Below, piece by piece: positions 53,095-62,999 of a DNA stretch of 64,000 nt; the stretch's first letter is position 1; the number at the start of each line of letters is the position of its first letter. The stretch is from the NCBI GenBank assembly GCA_963681975.1, contig OY820613.1:1178001-1242000 (forward strand), written 5' to 3'. The position numbers and the translations under genes were made by a program. The stretch is from JANELJ01 sp024511395 (GTDB taxonomy: Bacteria > Pseudomonadota > Gammaproteobacteria > GRL18). Under the pieces are notes generated by a model. The model had not been told where the DNA came from and did no database searches. It saw only the letters and a program-made list of their open reading frames with translations.

Positions 53095-54384
53095 TTGTTT
53101 GAACGTCCCGACGGTTCAGGTGAGCGTGCTATTCTGGTACATATTGATTTCCCACAAATCAATAATAATGAACAGCAGGAAGCACAGGCAGAATTTTATG
53201 ATCTGGTTGTGTCAGCCGGTGCCGATCACCTGATTTTTGTCAAGGGTAAACGAAACCGTCCCGAACCAAAGTATTTTATCGGTACCGGTAAAGCAGAAGA
53301 AATTCGCCAACTGGTTGAACTGCATCAGGCCGATCTGGTTATTATCAATCATCAGCTTTCTCCCGCTCAGGAACGTAATATCGAGGCTCTGCTGCAATGC
53401 CGGGTACTGGACAGGACGGGGCTGATTCTGGATATTTTTGCGCAACGCGCACGTTCCCATGAAGGTAAACTGCAGGTTGAACTGGCCCAGTTGCGTCATT
53501 TGTCAACCCGTCTGGTACGAGGCTGGACCCACCTGGAGCGTCAGAAAGGGGGGATTGGTTTAAGGGGACCTGGTGAAACCCAGCTGGAAACCGATCGTCG
53601 TTTACTGGGAATGCGCATTAAACAGCTTAATAAACGCCTGGACAAGGTACGTAAGCAGCGGGCGCAGAGCCGTCGTTCCCGGCAACGGGCTGAATTACCG
53701 ACCGTTTCTCTGGTCGGTTATACCAATGCCGGTAAATCCACATTATTCAATCAGCTGACTCAATCCTCCGTATATGCAGCTGATCAACTGTTTGCCACAC
53801 TGGATCCGACCCTTAGAAGAGTCGAACTGCCAAAAAATCAGGCTATTGTTTTGGCTGATACGGTTGGTTTTATCAGTGAGCTCCCCCATGATCTAGTAGA
53901 AGCCTTTCACGCTACCCTGCTGGAAACCCGTGAAGCGGATTTATTACTGCATGTTATTGATGCTCATACCGAGAACCGAGCCAAACATATTGCTGAAGTA
54001 AATTCTGTTCTGGAGCAGATTGATGCCCTGGAAACCCCGCAATTACTGGTTTATAACAAGGTTGACCTGCTGGAAGGGCAGCAGCCGCGAGTAGAAACCG
54101 ATGATAACGGCAAGGTTCTGCGGGTCTGGCTGTCGGCTGCTCATGGTGAAGGTATGGATTTGTTAATGTCCACCATTGCTGATATTTTCAGTCGGGAGTG
54201 GGTAACAAAAACCCTGAAAATTCCGGCAGAGTCTGGACAATGGCGCTCCATGCTGTTTGAGCAGGTGCAAATTCTGGATGAAAGTTATAATGATGACGGT
54301 GAATGGCTGGTTAATATTGAAACCACCGCCAGACAGTTTGAGAAATTATTAAAACAGCCGGGTTTTAGTGATTTAGTGGTATAA
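53095..54384 (+). CDS. hflX: Ribosome-rescue GTPase HflX
   Basis: HflX is an Obg-like GTPase that splits stalled or heat-damaged ribosomes. The 429-residue protein has the HflX domain (YFIGTGKAEEIRQLVE; RVLDRTGLILDIFAQRARSH; GPGETQLETDRR), a coiled-coil linker (about 155-195) and the G domain with G1 GYTNAGKSTLF, G3 DTVGFI and G4 NKVD. It starts with TTG at 53095, preceded by AAGGA at a good distance; MFERPDG matches the usual MFxR start. Followed by hflK and hflC, the typical order. Confidence 0.96.
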   Translation: MFERPDGSGERAILVHIDFPQINNNEQQEAQAEFYDLVVSAGADHLIFVKGKRNRPEPKYFIGTGKAEEIRQLVELHQADLVIINHQLSPAQERNIEALLQCRVLDRTGLILDIFAQRARSHEGKLQVELAQLRHLSTRLVRGWTHLERQKGGIGLRGPGETQLETDRRLLGMRIKQLNKRLDKVRKQRAQSRRSRQRAELPTVSLVGYTNAGKSTLFNQLTQSSVYAADQLFATLDPTLRRVELPKNQAIVLADTVGFISELPHDLVEAFHATLLETREADLLLHVIDAHTENRAKHIAEVNSVLEQIDALETPQLLVYNKVDLLEGQQPRVETDDNGKVLRVWLSAAHGEGMDLLMSTIADIFSREWVTKTLKIPAESGQWRSMLFEQVQILDESYNDDGEWLVNIETTARQFEKLLKQPGFSDLVV

Positions 54385-54555
54385 TAACTGTGTTTTAAAC
54401 CCATAAAAATTGAATTCTAAATGGACACTGTGGTTTTAGTCCGATAAGATTCGCATTAATTTTTAATAGCATAAGTTATTTTTGAAAGTTTAGTTATAAG
54501 AAGTTAATTTAAGACAGCCATAAGGTTGTCCTGTAATATAAAACTGGAGTATTAA

Positions 54556-55773
54556 ATGGCCTGGAATGAACCGGGGGGTCCTAAAAATAACGACCCTTGG
54601 GGAAACAAGAATAATAATGAGCAGGGACCGCCTGATCTGGATGAGATCATTAAAAATCTCAATGACAAGATAGGCAAACTGTTTGGCGGTAAAGGCGGCA
54701 GTAACAGCTCGGGAGATAATTCCTCCGGTAGTAATCAGCCACCAACCATTATTTTTGTTCTGGCGGCAGTCATTGGTATTGCTATATGGGCCATGTCTGG
54801 TATCTATACCGTTGATCAAGGTAAAAAAGCCGTGGTTCTGCAGTTTGGAGAAGCCTATAAGACAGTGGATGCGGGTATCCAGTGGTATGCTCCTATTATT
54901 CAAAGCTACCAGATAGTCGATGTCAGTGCTTCCAGAAGCTTAAACCTGGGTGGCAGTACCCATGAAGCTCTGATGCTGACCAAAGATGAAAATATTGTCG
55001 ATATCAAGGTGGCCGTGCAGTATAAAGTCAGTAATGCAGAAAATTTCCTGTTTAATGTGCGTGACCCCGGTTATGTTCTGCGCCAGGTATCTGAAAGTGC
55101 CGTCAGAGAAATTGTCGGAAAAAATGAAATGGACTTTATTCTGACGGAAGGCCGTAGTCAGATTGCGGCTAAAATCGGTAAACTGGCCCAGGAAATTCTG
55201 GACCGTTATAAAACTGGCTTACTCATCACCCGTTTTACCCTGCAAAGTGCCAAGGCTCCAGCCCAGGTGCAGCATGCTTTTGAAGATGTAAACGCGGCAC
55301 GGGAAGATAAAGAACGTTATATTAATATGGCTCAGGCCTATCGTAATGATGTGATACCCAAAGCACGGGGTTTTGCGGCCAAGCAGATTGCCGGTTCTGA
55401 AGCCTATAAGGGTAGAGTTATTGCTGAAGCAGAGGGTGAGGTTGCCCGCTTCCTGAGTGTATTAAAAGAATATGAAAAAGCGCCGGAAGTGACCCGTGAT
55501 CGTCTCTATCTGGATGCCATGGAAAGTGTTTACAGTAAGACCAGCAAGGTCATGGTGGATACTAAAGGCGGTAATAACCTGCTTTATCTGCCGCTGGATA
55601 AAATGATGCTGGGCGGAGGAATCAACCGTCCTCTTAAAGCCAGTAATACCGGCGGGGGCAGCAGTAACGATTCTGATAGCTATGTGCCCAGCAAGGTACA
55701 GTCCAAATACCGTACTTCCGGGTTTAGTTCAGAACCTGCCCGCACCAGACCGCCGCTGAGGGAGAAACGTTAA
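54556..55773 (+). CDS. hflK: FtsH protease regulator HflK
   Basis: HflK and HflC form a large membrane cage around FtsH and modulate its proteolysis. The 405-residue product has an Asn/Gly-rich cytoplasmic N-terminus (1-62), one transmembrane helix at about 64-83 (TIIFVLAAVIGIAIWAMSG), the SPFH/Band-7 domain from about residue 90, a long helical region (about 210-340) and a Ser/Gly-rich tail. A GGAG ribosome site precedes the ATG. The stop overlaps the hflC ATG (TAATG). Confidence 0.96.
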   Translation: MAWNEPGGPKNNDPWGNKNNNEQGPPDLDEIIKNLNDKIGKLFGGKGGSNSSGDNSSGSNQPPTIIFVLAAVIGIAIWAMSGIYTVDQGKKAVVLQFGEAYKTVDAGIQWYAPIIQSYQIVDVSASRSLNLGGSTHEALMLTKDENIVDIKVAVQYKVSNAENFLFNVRDPGYVLRQVSESAVREIVGKNEMDFILTEGRSQIAAKIGKLAQEILDRYKTGLLITRFTLQSAKAPAQVQHAFEDVNAAREDKERYINMAQAYRNDVIPKARGFAAKQIAGSEAYKGRVIAEAEGEVARFLSVLKEYEKAPEVTRDRLYLDAMESVYSKTSKVMVDTKGGNNLLYLPLDKMMLGGGINRPLKASNTGGGSSNDSDSYVPSKVQSKYRTSGFSSEPARTRPPLREKR

Positions 55774-56636
55774 TGAAAGTTTTAATTGCCATAACTATTA
55801 TTGTGCTGGGCATTGTCGGTTCTGCCTCGCTGTTTACTGTTTCAGAAACGGAAAATGCCATTCTGTTTAAATGGGGTAAAATTGAGCGGGCTGACTATGA
55901 ACCGGGTCTGCATTTTAAACTGCCTTTTGTTAATAATGTACGTAAATATGACAAACGCATCCAGACCTTTGATGCTAAGCCGGAAGATTACCTGACCGAA
56001 GAAAAGAAAATTGTGGTCGTTGATTCTTTTATCCAGTGGCGTATAGCGGATGTTAAAACCTTTTATGTGTCCATGCGCGGTGATATGGATATCGCTCAGG
56101 AACGGATTGCAACCATCGTAAAAGAAGGGCTGCGTAATGAATTCGGCCGCCGTAATATGTTTGAAGTGATATCCGGTGAACGGCATATCATTATGGATGA
56201 CATTAACAAGTCGGCTAATAAATCTGTTAAACCCTTTGGTATTCAGATTGTGGATGTGCGTATTAAGCGAATTGAATTTCCACCCAAGGTCAGTGACAAG
56301 ATTTTCCGCAGAATGGAAACTGAACGTACCCGGATTGCGAAGGAACTGAGAGCACAGGGTAATGAAAGTGCGGATCGAATTACTGCTGATGCCGATCGTC
56401 AGGTTACTATCCTGAAAGCAGATGCCTTTAAGAAAGCAGAAATAATTCGCGGTGAAGGTGATGCCAAAGCCTCAGAAATTTATGCAAAAGCCTATGGCCA
56501 GAATAAAGAGTTTTTTACTTTTTATCGAAGCCTGAATGCCTATCGTAATACCTTTAGCAGTACTTCAGATATTATGGTGGTTGAGCCGGATTCTGATTTC
56601 TTTGAATATTTTAAAAATATTCAGGGTAAACAATAG
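55773..56636 (+). CDS. hflC: FtsH protease regulator HflC
   Basis: The partner of HflK. The 287-residue protein starts with a membrane helix (residues 2-22, VLIAITIIVLGIVGSASLF), then the SPFH/Band-7 domain (FTVSETENAILFKWGKI; GLHFKLPFVNNVRKYDKRIQ) and a helical C-terminal half with the recurring RGEGDAKASEIYAKAYG. One-base overlap with hflK implies translational coupling and equal dosage. A strong terminator follows. The gene is intact. Confidence 0.96.
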   Translation: MKVLIAITIIVLGIVGSASLFTVSETENAILFKWGKIERADYEPGLHFKLPFVNNVRKYDKRIQTFDAKPEDYLTEEKKIVVVDSFIQWRIADVKTFYVSMRGDMDIAQERIATIVKEGLRNEFGRRNMFEVISGERHIIMDDINKSANKSVKPFGIQIVDVRIKRIEFPPKVSDKIFRRMETERTRIAKELRAQGNESADRITADADRQVTILKADAFKKAEIIRGEGDAKASEIYAKAYGQNKEFFTFYRSLNAYRNTFSSTSDIMVVEPDSDFFEYFKNIQGKQ

Positions 56637-56680
56637 TCAGGCCGGCACAAATAAGTTCAATCTGCCGTTAAAATAGTATA

Positions 56681-56714
56681 AAATCCGGTTTTACTAAAAA
56701 ACCGGATTTTTTTT
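56681..56714 (+). terminator. Rho-independent terminator after hflC
   Basis: AAATCCGGTTTT pairs with AAAACCGGATTT around an ACTAA-type loop and is followed by eight T. It ends within five bases of the DUF2065 gene start, so that gene lies directly behind the terminator. Confidence 0.92.
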
Positions 56715-56718
56715 GTTT

Positions 56719-56907
56719 ATGTGGCATGAAATCCTTATTGCAGGAGCCCTGATGCTGGTTCTGGAAGGTTTATTACCAATATTAAATCCCAAAGCCTTTA
56801 AACAGATGATGCTTAGTGCAGCACAAATGAGTGAACAGCAACTGCGCTGGACAGGCTTTATCAGTATGATTATCGGTGCTGTTACCATATATATACTGAA
56901 ACACTGA
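56719..56907 (+). CDS. DUF2065 small membrane protein (YjeT type)
   Basis: A 62-residue protein with two hydrophobic helices (EILIAGALMLVLEGLLPIL and ISMIIGAVTIYIL) around a short polar loop (NPKAFKQMMLSAAQMSEQQL). This fits the YjeT/DUF2065 family, which in gammaproteobacteria lies between hflC and purA or hisZ. Function unknown. ATG at 56719; a TTG six bases upstream is also possible. The start sits within five bases of the hflC terminator and no ribosome site is visible, so expression may be low or depend on a leaderless transcript. Confidence 0.85.
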   Translation: MWHEILIAGALMLVLEGLLPILNPKAFKQMMLSAAQMSEQQLRWTGFISMIIGAVTIYILKH

Positions 56908-57002
56908 TATAATTTGCAGATAATTGAAGCTCTGAAAACAACACAGCTATTTACGCTATAAAAAATATACGCTACAAAAACCGAAATAATAAACTGAACA
57001 AT

Positions 57003-58196
57003 ATGCTAAAAAAAGATCGTTGGTTATTACCTGAAGGAATTCAGGAAGTGTTATCGCCTCAGGCCAAAGCTATGGACCAGCAGCGCAGAGTATTGCTGGA
57101 TATGTACCATAGCTGGGGTTATGATCTGGTAGAACCACCAATGATCGATTTTCTTGATTCCTTGCTTACAGGTACCGGGCATGATCTGCAGTTAATGACC
57201 TTTACCATGACGGATCAAATATCTGGCAAATTACTGGGTGTTCGTGCTGACATGACCCCGCAGATTGCTCGTATTGATGCCCACCATATTAAAACTGACC
57301 AGCCGTCCCGTTTCTGTTATGTCGGCCGGGTTTTGAAAACCCGCTTGGAAGTTTTTTCACAGACCCGTAGTCCCCTGCAGGTGGGGGTTGAACTGTATGG
57401 ACATGATGGACCGGAAAGTAATATAGAAGTCCTGCTGTTAATGATAGAAACTCTCAGGGCCGTTGGTCTGGAAGGGTTTCATATTGACCTGGGGCATGTT
57501 GGTATTTTCCGTTCGATGGCTAAACAGGCTGGCCTGAGTGAATACCAGGAAGATAATTTATTTGATGCGCTGCAGCGTAAAGCTGTGACTGAACTGGCAG
57601 AACTTCTGTCTGCTATGGCTATCAGTGAAGAGCAGAAACGACAGTTTATGGCACTGGTGGATCTGAATGGTGATATATCGGTTATTGAACAGGCCCGCAA
57701 GGTGCTGGATAATGCTGAAGTGCAAAAAGAACTGGATAATCTGGAAACTATAGCCAGAGGTATTCTGGCACGTGTCCCGGAACAGAGCCTGTATTTTGAT
57801 CTGGCGGAGCTGCGTGGTTACAATTACCATACTGGTGTAGTCTTTGCGGCCTATCTGCCGGGATATGGCCAGGAAATTGCCATGGGCGGGCGTTATGACG
57901 GCATTGGTAAAACCTTTGGCCGCTCCCGGCCGGCAACCGGTTTCAGTGCCGATCTGTCTTACCTGGTCTCTATTGTCAATCAGGCATCAGAGACCAGAGA
58001 TACTATTATTTTTGCCCCCGTTACTCAGGATACTGCACAACAGCAGTCCCTGATGGACAAGGTAAAAGAATTACGTCAGCAGGGACAACGGGTGGTCTGT
58101 GAATTGCCCGGTTCCGGTTCCAGTGCCGAAGCTCTTGGGTGTACCCATCAGCTGAGCCATGACAAGGGTGAATGGCAGTTAATGGCCGTTTCATAA
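57003..58196 (+). CDS. hisZ: ATP phosphoribosyltransferase regulatory subunit HisZ
   Basis: HisZ is the catalytically inactive histidyl-tRNA-synthetase-like subunit that regulates short-form HisG, the first enzyme of histidine synthesis. The 397-residue protein shows the class II synthetase-like blocks: WLLPEGIQEVLSPQA, YDLVEPPMIDFLDSLL, GVRADMTPQIARIDAH, ELRGYNYHTGVVFAAYLPG and MGGRYDGIGKTFG. It lacks the anticodon-binding domain. The hisZ-purA pairing is widespread in betaproteobacteria and gammaproteobacteria. hisG is not in the window. The gene is intact. Confidence 0.95.
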   Translation: MLKKDRWLLPEGIQEVLSPQAKAMDQQRRVLLDMYHSWGYDLVEPPMIDFLDSLLTGTGHDLQLMTFTMTDQISGKLLGVRADMTPQIARIDAHHIKTDQPSRFCYVGRVLKTRLEVFSQTRSPLQVGVELYGHDGPESNIEVLLLMIETLRAVGLEGFHIDLGHVGIFRSMAKQAGLSEYQEDNLFDALQRKAVTELAELLSAMAISEEQKRQFMALVDLNGDISVIEQARKVLDNAEVQKELDNLETIARGILARVPEQSLYFDLAELRGYNYHTGVVFAAYLPGYGQEIAMGGRYDGIGKTFGRSRPATGFSADLSYLVSIVNQASETRDTIIFAPVTQDTAQQQSLMDKVKELRQQGQRVVCELPGSGSSAEALGCTHQLSHDKGEWQLMAVS

Positions 58197-58252
58197 AATT
58201 TAAATCCAACTATACATTATTTTATACTGTTTTTTAATTGAGGATATCTAGC

Positions 58253-59548
58253 ATGGGTAAGAATGTCATCATCATCGGTTCACAATGGGGTGATGAAGGT
58301 AAGGGGAAAGTCGTTGATCTGTTAACAGATAAAGCTGCTGCTGTTTCCCGCTTTCAGGGTGGTCATAATGCTGGTCATACACTGGTTATTGACGGCCAGA
58401 CAACCGTGCTGCATCTGATACCCTCTGGTGTTCTGCGTGATAATGTAAAATGCCTGATTGGCAATGGTGTGGTGCTGGCCATGGATGCGCTGGTTAAGGA
58501 AATTAAAGAACTGGATGAGCAGGGTATTAATGCCCGTGAAAGAATGCTTATCAGTGAAGCCTGTCCTCTGATTATGCCTTACCATGTGGCGCTGGATCAG
58601 GCTCGGGAAATTGCCCGTGGTAAAAAAGCCATTGGTACCACCGGCCGTGGTATTGGTCCAGCTTATGAAGATAAAGTCTCCCGTCGTGGTCTGCGGGTGG
58701 GTGATCTGCTTAATGAAGAAATGTTTGCGGCCAAGTTAAAAGACGTTATGGAATACCATAACTTCGCTCTGGAACACTATTATAAAGCTGATACGGTTGA
58801 TTATCAGAAAACTCTGGATGAAGCCTTGGCTTATGGCCGGGAAATTCGTCCCATGATCTGTGATGTCACTGAAAAACTGCATCAGTATCGTGAAAACGGC
58901 GACAGCGTCTTATTTGAAGGTGCTCAGGGTGCATTGCTGGATATTGACCATGGTACTTATCCCTATGTGACTTCATCAAATACCACCGCCGGCGGTGCCG
59001 CCAGCGGTTCCGGTGTCGGTCCACAGTTTTTTGATTATATTCTGGGAATTACCAAGGCCTATACTACTCGTGTCGGTGCCGGTCCTTTCCCTACAGAACT
59101 GTTTGACGATGTCGGTCAGTACCTGGGTGAAAAAGGCCATGAGTTCGGGGCTACTACCGGTCGTTCCCGCCGTTGCGGTTGGCTGGATATTGTTTCCCTG
59201 AATCGTTCCAACCAGATCAACAGTGTAACCGGTATGTGTATTACCAAGCTGGATGTTCTGGATAGTATGGAAACCCTGAAAATCTGTACCGCCTATGAAA
59301 TTGACGGTAAACAAATTAATACACCACCTATTGGTGCCGACCTGTACGAAAAATGCGTACCTGTCTATGAAGAAATGCCCGGCTGGTTAGAATCTACAGT
59401 GGATGCTGAATCTTATGAGGTACTGCCTGAGAATGCTAAAGCCTATCTCAGGCGTATTGAAGAACTAACGAAAACCCCTATCGATATCATTTCAACCGGT
59501 CCCGATAGAGATCAAACTATTATATTAAAACACCCATTTGAAGAATAA
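58253..59548 (+). CDS. purA: Adenylosuccinate synthetase
   Basis: PurA makes adenylosuccinate from IMP, aspartate and GTP on the way to AMP. The 431-residue protein has the P-loop-like GSQWGDEGKGKVVDLL near the start, the IMP loop GGHNAGHT, GTTGRGIGPAYEDK, EGAQGALLDIDHGTYPYVTS and GATTGRSRRCGWLD. The ATG at 58253 with GAGGA eight bases upstream is preferred to a TTG at 58238. Length is the same as E. coli (432). In E. coli nsrR lies between purA and rnr; here rnr follows directly after 32 bp. Confidence 0.97.
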   Translation: MGKNVIIIGSQWGDEGKGKVVDLLTDKAAAVSRFQGGHNAGHTLVIDGQTTVLHLIPSGVLRDNVKCLIGNGVVLAMDALVKEIKELDEQGINARERMLISEACPLIMPYHVALDQAREIARGKKAIGTTGRGIGPAYEDKVSRRGLRVGDLLNEEMFAAKLKDVMEYHNFALEHYYKADTVDYQKTLDEALAYGREIRPMICDVTEKLHQYRENGDSVLFEGAQGALLDIDHGTYPYVTSSNTTAGGAASGSGVGPQFFDYILGITKAYTTRVGAGPFPTELFDDVGQYLGEKGHEFGATTGRSRRCGWLDIVSLNRSNQINSVTGMCITKLDVLDSMETLKICTAYEIDGKQINTPPIGADLYEKCVPVYEEMPGWLESTVDAESYEVLPENAKAYLRRIEELTKTPIDIISTGPDRDQTIILKHPFEE

Positions 59549-59580
59549 AATTATTACCAGATGGGTGCCCAAGGAAAACT

Positions 59581-61938
59581 ATGAGTCAAAAAAGCGGTAA
59601 ATCCGATCCTTTTGCAAAACGCGAAGCACAAAAATACGAAAACCCAATTCCAAGTCGGGAATATATTCTTGACCTGCTGGCTGAACAGCCGCATCCCATC
59701 AATCGATTCCAGATTGAAAAGATACTGAAACTGGACGATCCCGATCAGAAAGAAGGCCTGCGCCGTCGCCTGAGAGCGATGGAGCGTGACGGCCAGCTGT
59801 ATTTCAATAAACGTAAATGCTATGAAATTATCTCTGATCAGGAATTATTAGAAGGTATTGTCTCAGCTCACCCGGATGGCTTCGGCTTTGTTCTGGCAGA
59901 AGATGGCGGCGGTGATTTATTTCTCGGTATGCGTGATATGCGTACCGTCTTTCACGGTGACCGGGTGCAGGTGCGTCTGGTGGGCGTGGACAAAAAAGGC
60001 CGTCGAGAAGGCGCCCTGGTTAAAATACTGGAACATAATACCAAAACCGTTGTAGGCCAGCTCGAAGAGCGTGATGCCGTACTGATGGTGGTACCGGATC
60101 ACAAGTGCATTAACCACGATGTGATCATTGCCGATGAACATACCTATGGCGCGGAAACTGGTCAGATGGTGATGGTGGAAATTCTGCAGTATCCCACTCG
60201 TTTTCATCGTGCTAAAGGCCGTATTATTCAGAACTTGGGCGATCACTTGGCCCCAGGTCAGGAAATTGATGTCGCTATTCGCAGTTATGCCATTCCCCAT
60301 GAATGGCCTATTATGCTCGAATCAGAAATTCAGGAGCTGTCTCCATCGGTTCCGGAAGAAAGCAAGCAGGGCAGGGAAGACTTACGGGAACTGCCGCTAC
60401 TGACCATTGACGGTGAAGATGCCAAAGACTTCGATGATGCAGTGCATTGTGAACGTCTGGGTGACGGCTGGCGTTTATGGGTAGCAATTGCTGACGTGTC
60501 CTCCTATGTTGAACGGGGCACGGCTCTGGATGGTGAAGCCAAGCGCCGGGGCACCTCTGTGTATTTCCCGGGCAGGGTAGTACCCATGCTGCCGGAAGTG
60601 CTGTCTAATGGTCTGTGTTCCTTAAATCCTGATGTGGATCGTCTGTGTATGGTTTGTGTCATGGATATTGCCGCCAGTGGTGAAATCAGTTCCTATCGTT
60701 TTACCGAAGGTCTGATGCGTTCCCATGCCCGTCTGACTTATGATCAGGTAGTAGCCATGGTCATTGACAGTGATGCCCAGTTAAGTGAGCAGTTTTCTGA
60801 TGTGCTGCCTCACCTGCATGAGCTTTATCAGTTATTCCAGGTACTGCTGAAAAAGCGGGCTGAACGCGGCGCCATCGATTTTGAAACCGAAGAAACCCGT
60901 ATTGTCTTTGGTGAGCACAAGAAAATTGAAAAAATCTGTCCAGTCTATCGTAATGAAGCTCATAAGATGATTGAGGAATGCATGTTGGCGGCTAATGTCA
61001 GTGCTGCGGACTTCCTGCTTAAAAACAAGATCCCGGCTCTGTACCGTAATCACAAAGGACCTACTGAAGAAAAACTTAAGTCCTTAAGAGATTATCTGGC
61101 ACCGTTGGGTCTGAAACTGGAAGGCGGAGGTGAACCGCAGGCAAGGGACTTTTCTAAACTGCTGAATGAAATTAAGGAGCGGATTGACTTTCCGGTACTG
61201 CAGACGGTGATGCTGCGTAGTCTGTCTCAGGCCGTATATGAAGAACAGAATGTCGGTCACTTTGGCCTGGCCTTTGATGCTTATGCTCACTTTACCTCGC
61301 CTATTCGCCGTTATCCTGATCTGCTGGTGCATCGTGCCATCCGGCACATTGTGCAGGGCAGGAAGGTATCTGAATACAGTTACACTAATGAACAGATGGC
61401 CGAACTGGGTCAGCACTGTTCTGTCACAGAACGCCGTGCCGATGATGCCACACGTGATGCCACGGACTGGCTGAAATGTGAATACATGATGGACAAGGTC
61501 GGGGAAGAGTTTGAAGGCATTATCAGTGCTGTAACCGGTTTTGGCCTTTTTGTACTGCTGGATGATATTCATGTAGAAGGACTGATACATATTACCGCCC
61601 TGAAAGATGACTATTACCATTTTGACCAGCCCAATCACAAGATGAAGGGTGAACGCACCGGTAAAACCTGGCAGCTGGGTGATAAGATCAGCATCCGCGT
61701 GGCTTCGGTCAGTCTAGATGAACGCAAAATTGATTTTGTATTGCAAAACAGCGGTAAGGATATTAGTAGCCGTAAGCTAGGAAAAAGTAAGCCCCAGAAA
61801 GGCCGTTCCAGACCACCACGTAAAGATAAAGCTCAGGAACATAAACCTCAGGAGCAAAAAAAGGCTGAGCCGGCTACTACAGAACAACAGCCGAAGAAAA
61901 AGAAAAAAGTTAACAGAAGGCGTCGATGGATCAAATAA
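59581..61938 (+). CDS. rnr: Ribonuclease R
   Basis: RNase R is a processive 3-prime to 5-prime exoribonuclease that degrades structured RNA. The 785-residue protein has an N-terminal helix-turn-helix-like region (about 20-85), two cold-shock/OB domains (about 85-225), the catalytic RNB domain (about 260-590) with the metal site DGEDAKDFDDAVHCE and YAHFTSPIRRYPDLLVHRAI, an S1 domain (about 640-725) and a Lys/Arg-rich tail. AAGGA ribosome site. Its 3-prime end overlaps rlmB by 13 bases. Confidence 0.97.
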   Translation: MSQKSGKSDPFAKREAQKYENPIPSREYILDLLAEQPHPINRFQIEKILKLDDPDQKEGLRRRLRAMERDGQLYFNKRKCYEIISDQELLEGIVSAHPDGFGFVLAEDGGGDLFLGMRDMRTVFHGDRVQVRLVGVDKKGRREGALVKILEHNTKTVVGQLEERDAVLMVVPDHKCINHDVIIADEHTYGAETGQMVMVEILQYPTRFHRAKGRIIQNLGDHLAPGQEIDVAIRSYAIPHEWPIMLESEIQELSPSVPEESKQGREDLRELPLLTIDGEDAKDFDDAVHCERLGDGWRLWVAIADVSSYVERGTALDGEAKRRGTSVYFPGRVVPMLPEVLSNGLCSLNPDVDRLCMVCVMDIAASGEISSYRFTEGLMRSHARLTYDQVVAMVIDSDAQLSEQFSDVLPHLHELYQLFQVLLKKRAERGAIDFETEETRIVFGEHKKIEKICPVYRNEAHKMIEECMLAANVSAADFLLKNKIPALYRNHKGPTEEKLKSLRDYLAPLGLKLEGGGEPQARDFSKLLNEIKERIDFPVLQTVMLRSLSQAVYEEQNVGHFGLAFDAYAHFTSPIRRYPDLLVHRAIRHIVQGRKVSEYSYTNEQMAELGQHCSVTERRADDATRDATDWLKCEYMMDKVGEEFEGIISAVTGFGLFVLLDDIHVEGLIHITALKDDYYHFDQPNHKMKGERTGKTWQLGDKISIRVASVSLDERKIDFVLQNSGKDISSRKLGKSKPQKGRSRPPRKDKAQEHKPQEQKKAEPATTEQQPKKKKKVNRRRRWIK

Positions 61939-62705
61939 TATTTGGTATCCATGCGGTTAAATCAGCGCTCAACTATTTATCAGATAGAGCGCTGTCTGAT
62001 AAAACATCAGAAAACGATGCAGCGTTAATCACTGCCCTTTATGTTGATCGCAACCGTAAAGACAACCGTATCAATGCCATTGTTGAGTTGGCCCGAAAAA
62101 AATCTGTTAAAGTTACTTTTGTTGAACGAAAAAAGCTCGATAAACTCTGTCAGGGAAATCACCAGGGTGTCGTTGCAGAAGGTAATGCGCCAAAAGTAAA
62201 ATCAGAAAGCTACCTCGATGAACTGCTTCAGAGCCTGCAGGAACCACCGTTTCTGTTGATCCTGGACGGCGTTCAGGATCCGCATAACCTAGGCGCCTGC
62301 CTCAGAACGGGCGATGCCGCCGGTGTTCATGCTATTATTGTCCCTAAGGATCGTTCTGTATCACTGACCCCGGTTGTACGCAAAGTCGCCTGTGGTGCTG
62401 ATCAGACTGTACCCCTGATTCAGGTCACTAACCTTTCCCGAACGCTGAAATTACTCAAAAACTATCAAATCTGGATCATTGGCACCGCCGGTGAAACCGA
62501 TAGCACCCTTTACAATAGTAACCTGACCGGTCCGCTGGCACTGGTTATGGGTACCGAAGGTAAGGGCATGCGTCGACTGACACGGGAAAATTGTGATATA
62601 CTGGTAAAAATCCCCATGTTGGGCAGTGTAGAAAGCCTGAATGTTTCCGTTGCCACCGGAATTACTTTGTACGAAGCCGTACGACAGCGTAGCGAGACAA
62701 AATAA
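61926..62705 (+). CDS. rlmB: 23S rRNA (guanosine-2-prime-O-)-methyltransferase RlmB
   Basis: RlmB methylates the 2-prime oxygen of G2251 in 23S rRNA. The 259-residue SpoU-type protein has an N-terminal L30e-like RNA-binding domain (IFGIHAVKSAL) and the knotted SPOUT domain with motif 1 DPHNLGACLRTGDAAGVHAI, motif 2 LALVMGTEGKGMRRL and motif 3 SVESLNVSVATGITLYEAVRQ. It overlaps rnr, the usual arrangement. The gene is intact. Confidence 0.96.
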   Translation: MDQIIFGIHAVKSALNYLSDRALSDKTSENDAALITALYVDRNRKDNRINAIVELARKKSVKVTFVERKKLDKLCQGNHQGVVAEGNAPKVKSESYLDELLQSLQEPPFLLILDGVQDPHNLGACLRTGDAAGVHAIIVPKDRSVSLTPVVRKVACGADQTVPLIQVTNLSRTLKLLKNYQIWIIGTAGETDSTLYNSNLTGPLALVMGTEGKGMRRLTRENCDILVKIPMLGSVESLNVSVATGITLYEAVRQRSETK

Positions 62706-62729
62706 CTATCAGGTAATAAGGATTGCAGG

Positions 62730-62999
62730 ATGTTAAAAATAAGAATAGCCGGTTCCGAAGGTGAATTACGCCAGATTGCCCATAAACTGGGTACTACCCA
62801 TATCAAACGTTTCAAACGTGATAATGGCAAAACGGTATTTGCCATGGATGTACAGATTTCGGTAAAGGACTTTCTTAATAATATGGATTTAAAAACCACC
62901 GGTGCCGAGATTGATGATTCTGCCCATGAAAAATGCAACCCCAAAGAGATCCAGGCCGAACTGGAGGATTTATTACAGGAAATTTCTGATAATAAATAG
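62730..62999 (+). CDS. Small protein of unknown function, 3-prime end at an IS
   Basis: An 89-residue product starting MLKIRIAGSEGELRQIAHKL, followed by THIKRFKRDNGKTVFAMDVQ and an acidic end (EIQAELEDLLQEISDNK). It has an AAGGA ribosome site and lies 24 bp after rlmB, so it is probably co-transcribed. I do not recognise the family. The stop TAG is formed by the target TAAATA and the first base of IS copy L, so the native C-terminus may have been longer. Confidence 0.55.
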   Translation: MLKIRIAGSEGELRQIAHKLGTTHIKRFKRDNGKTVFAMDVQISVKDFLNNMDLKTTGAEIDDSAHEKCNPKEIQAELEDLLQEISDNK

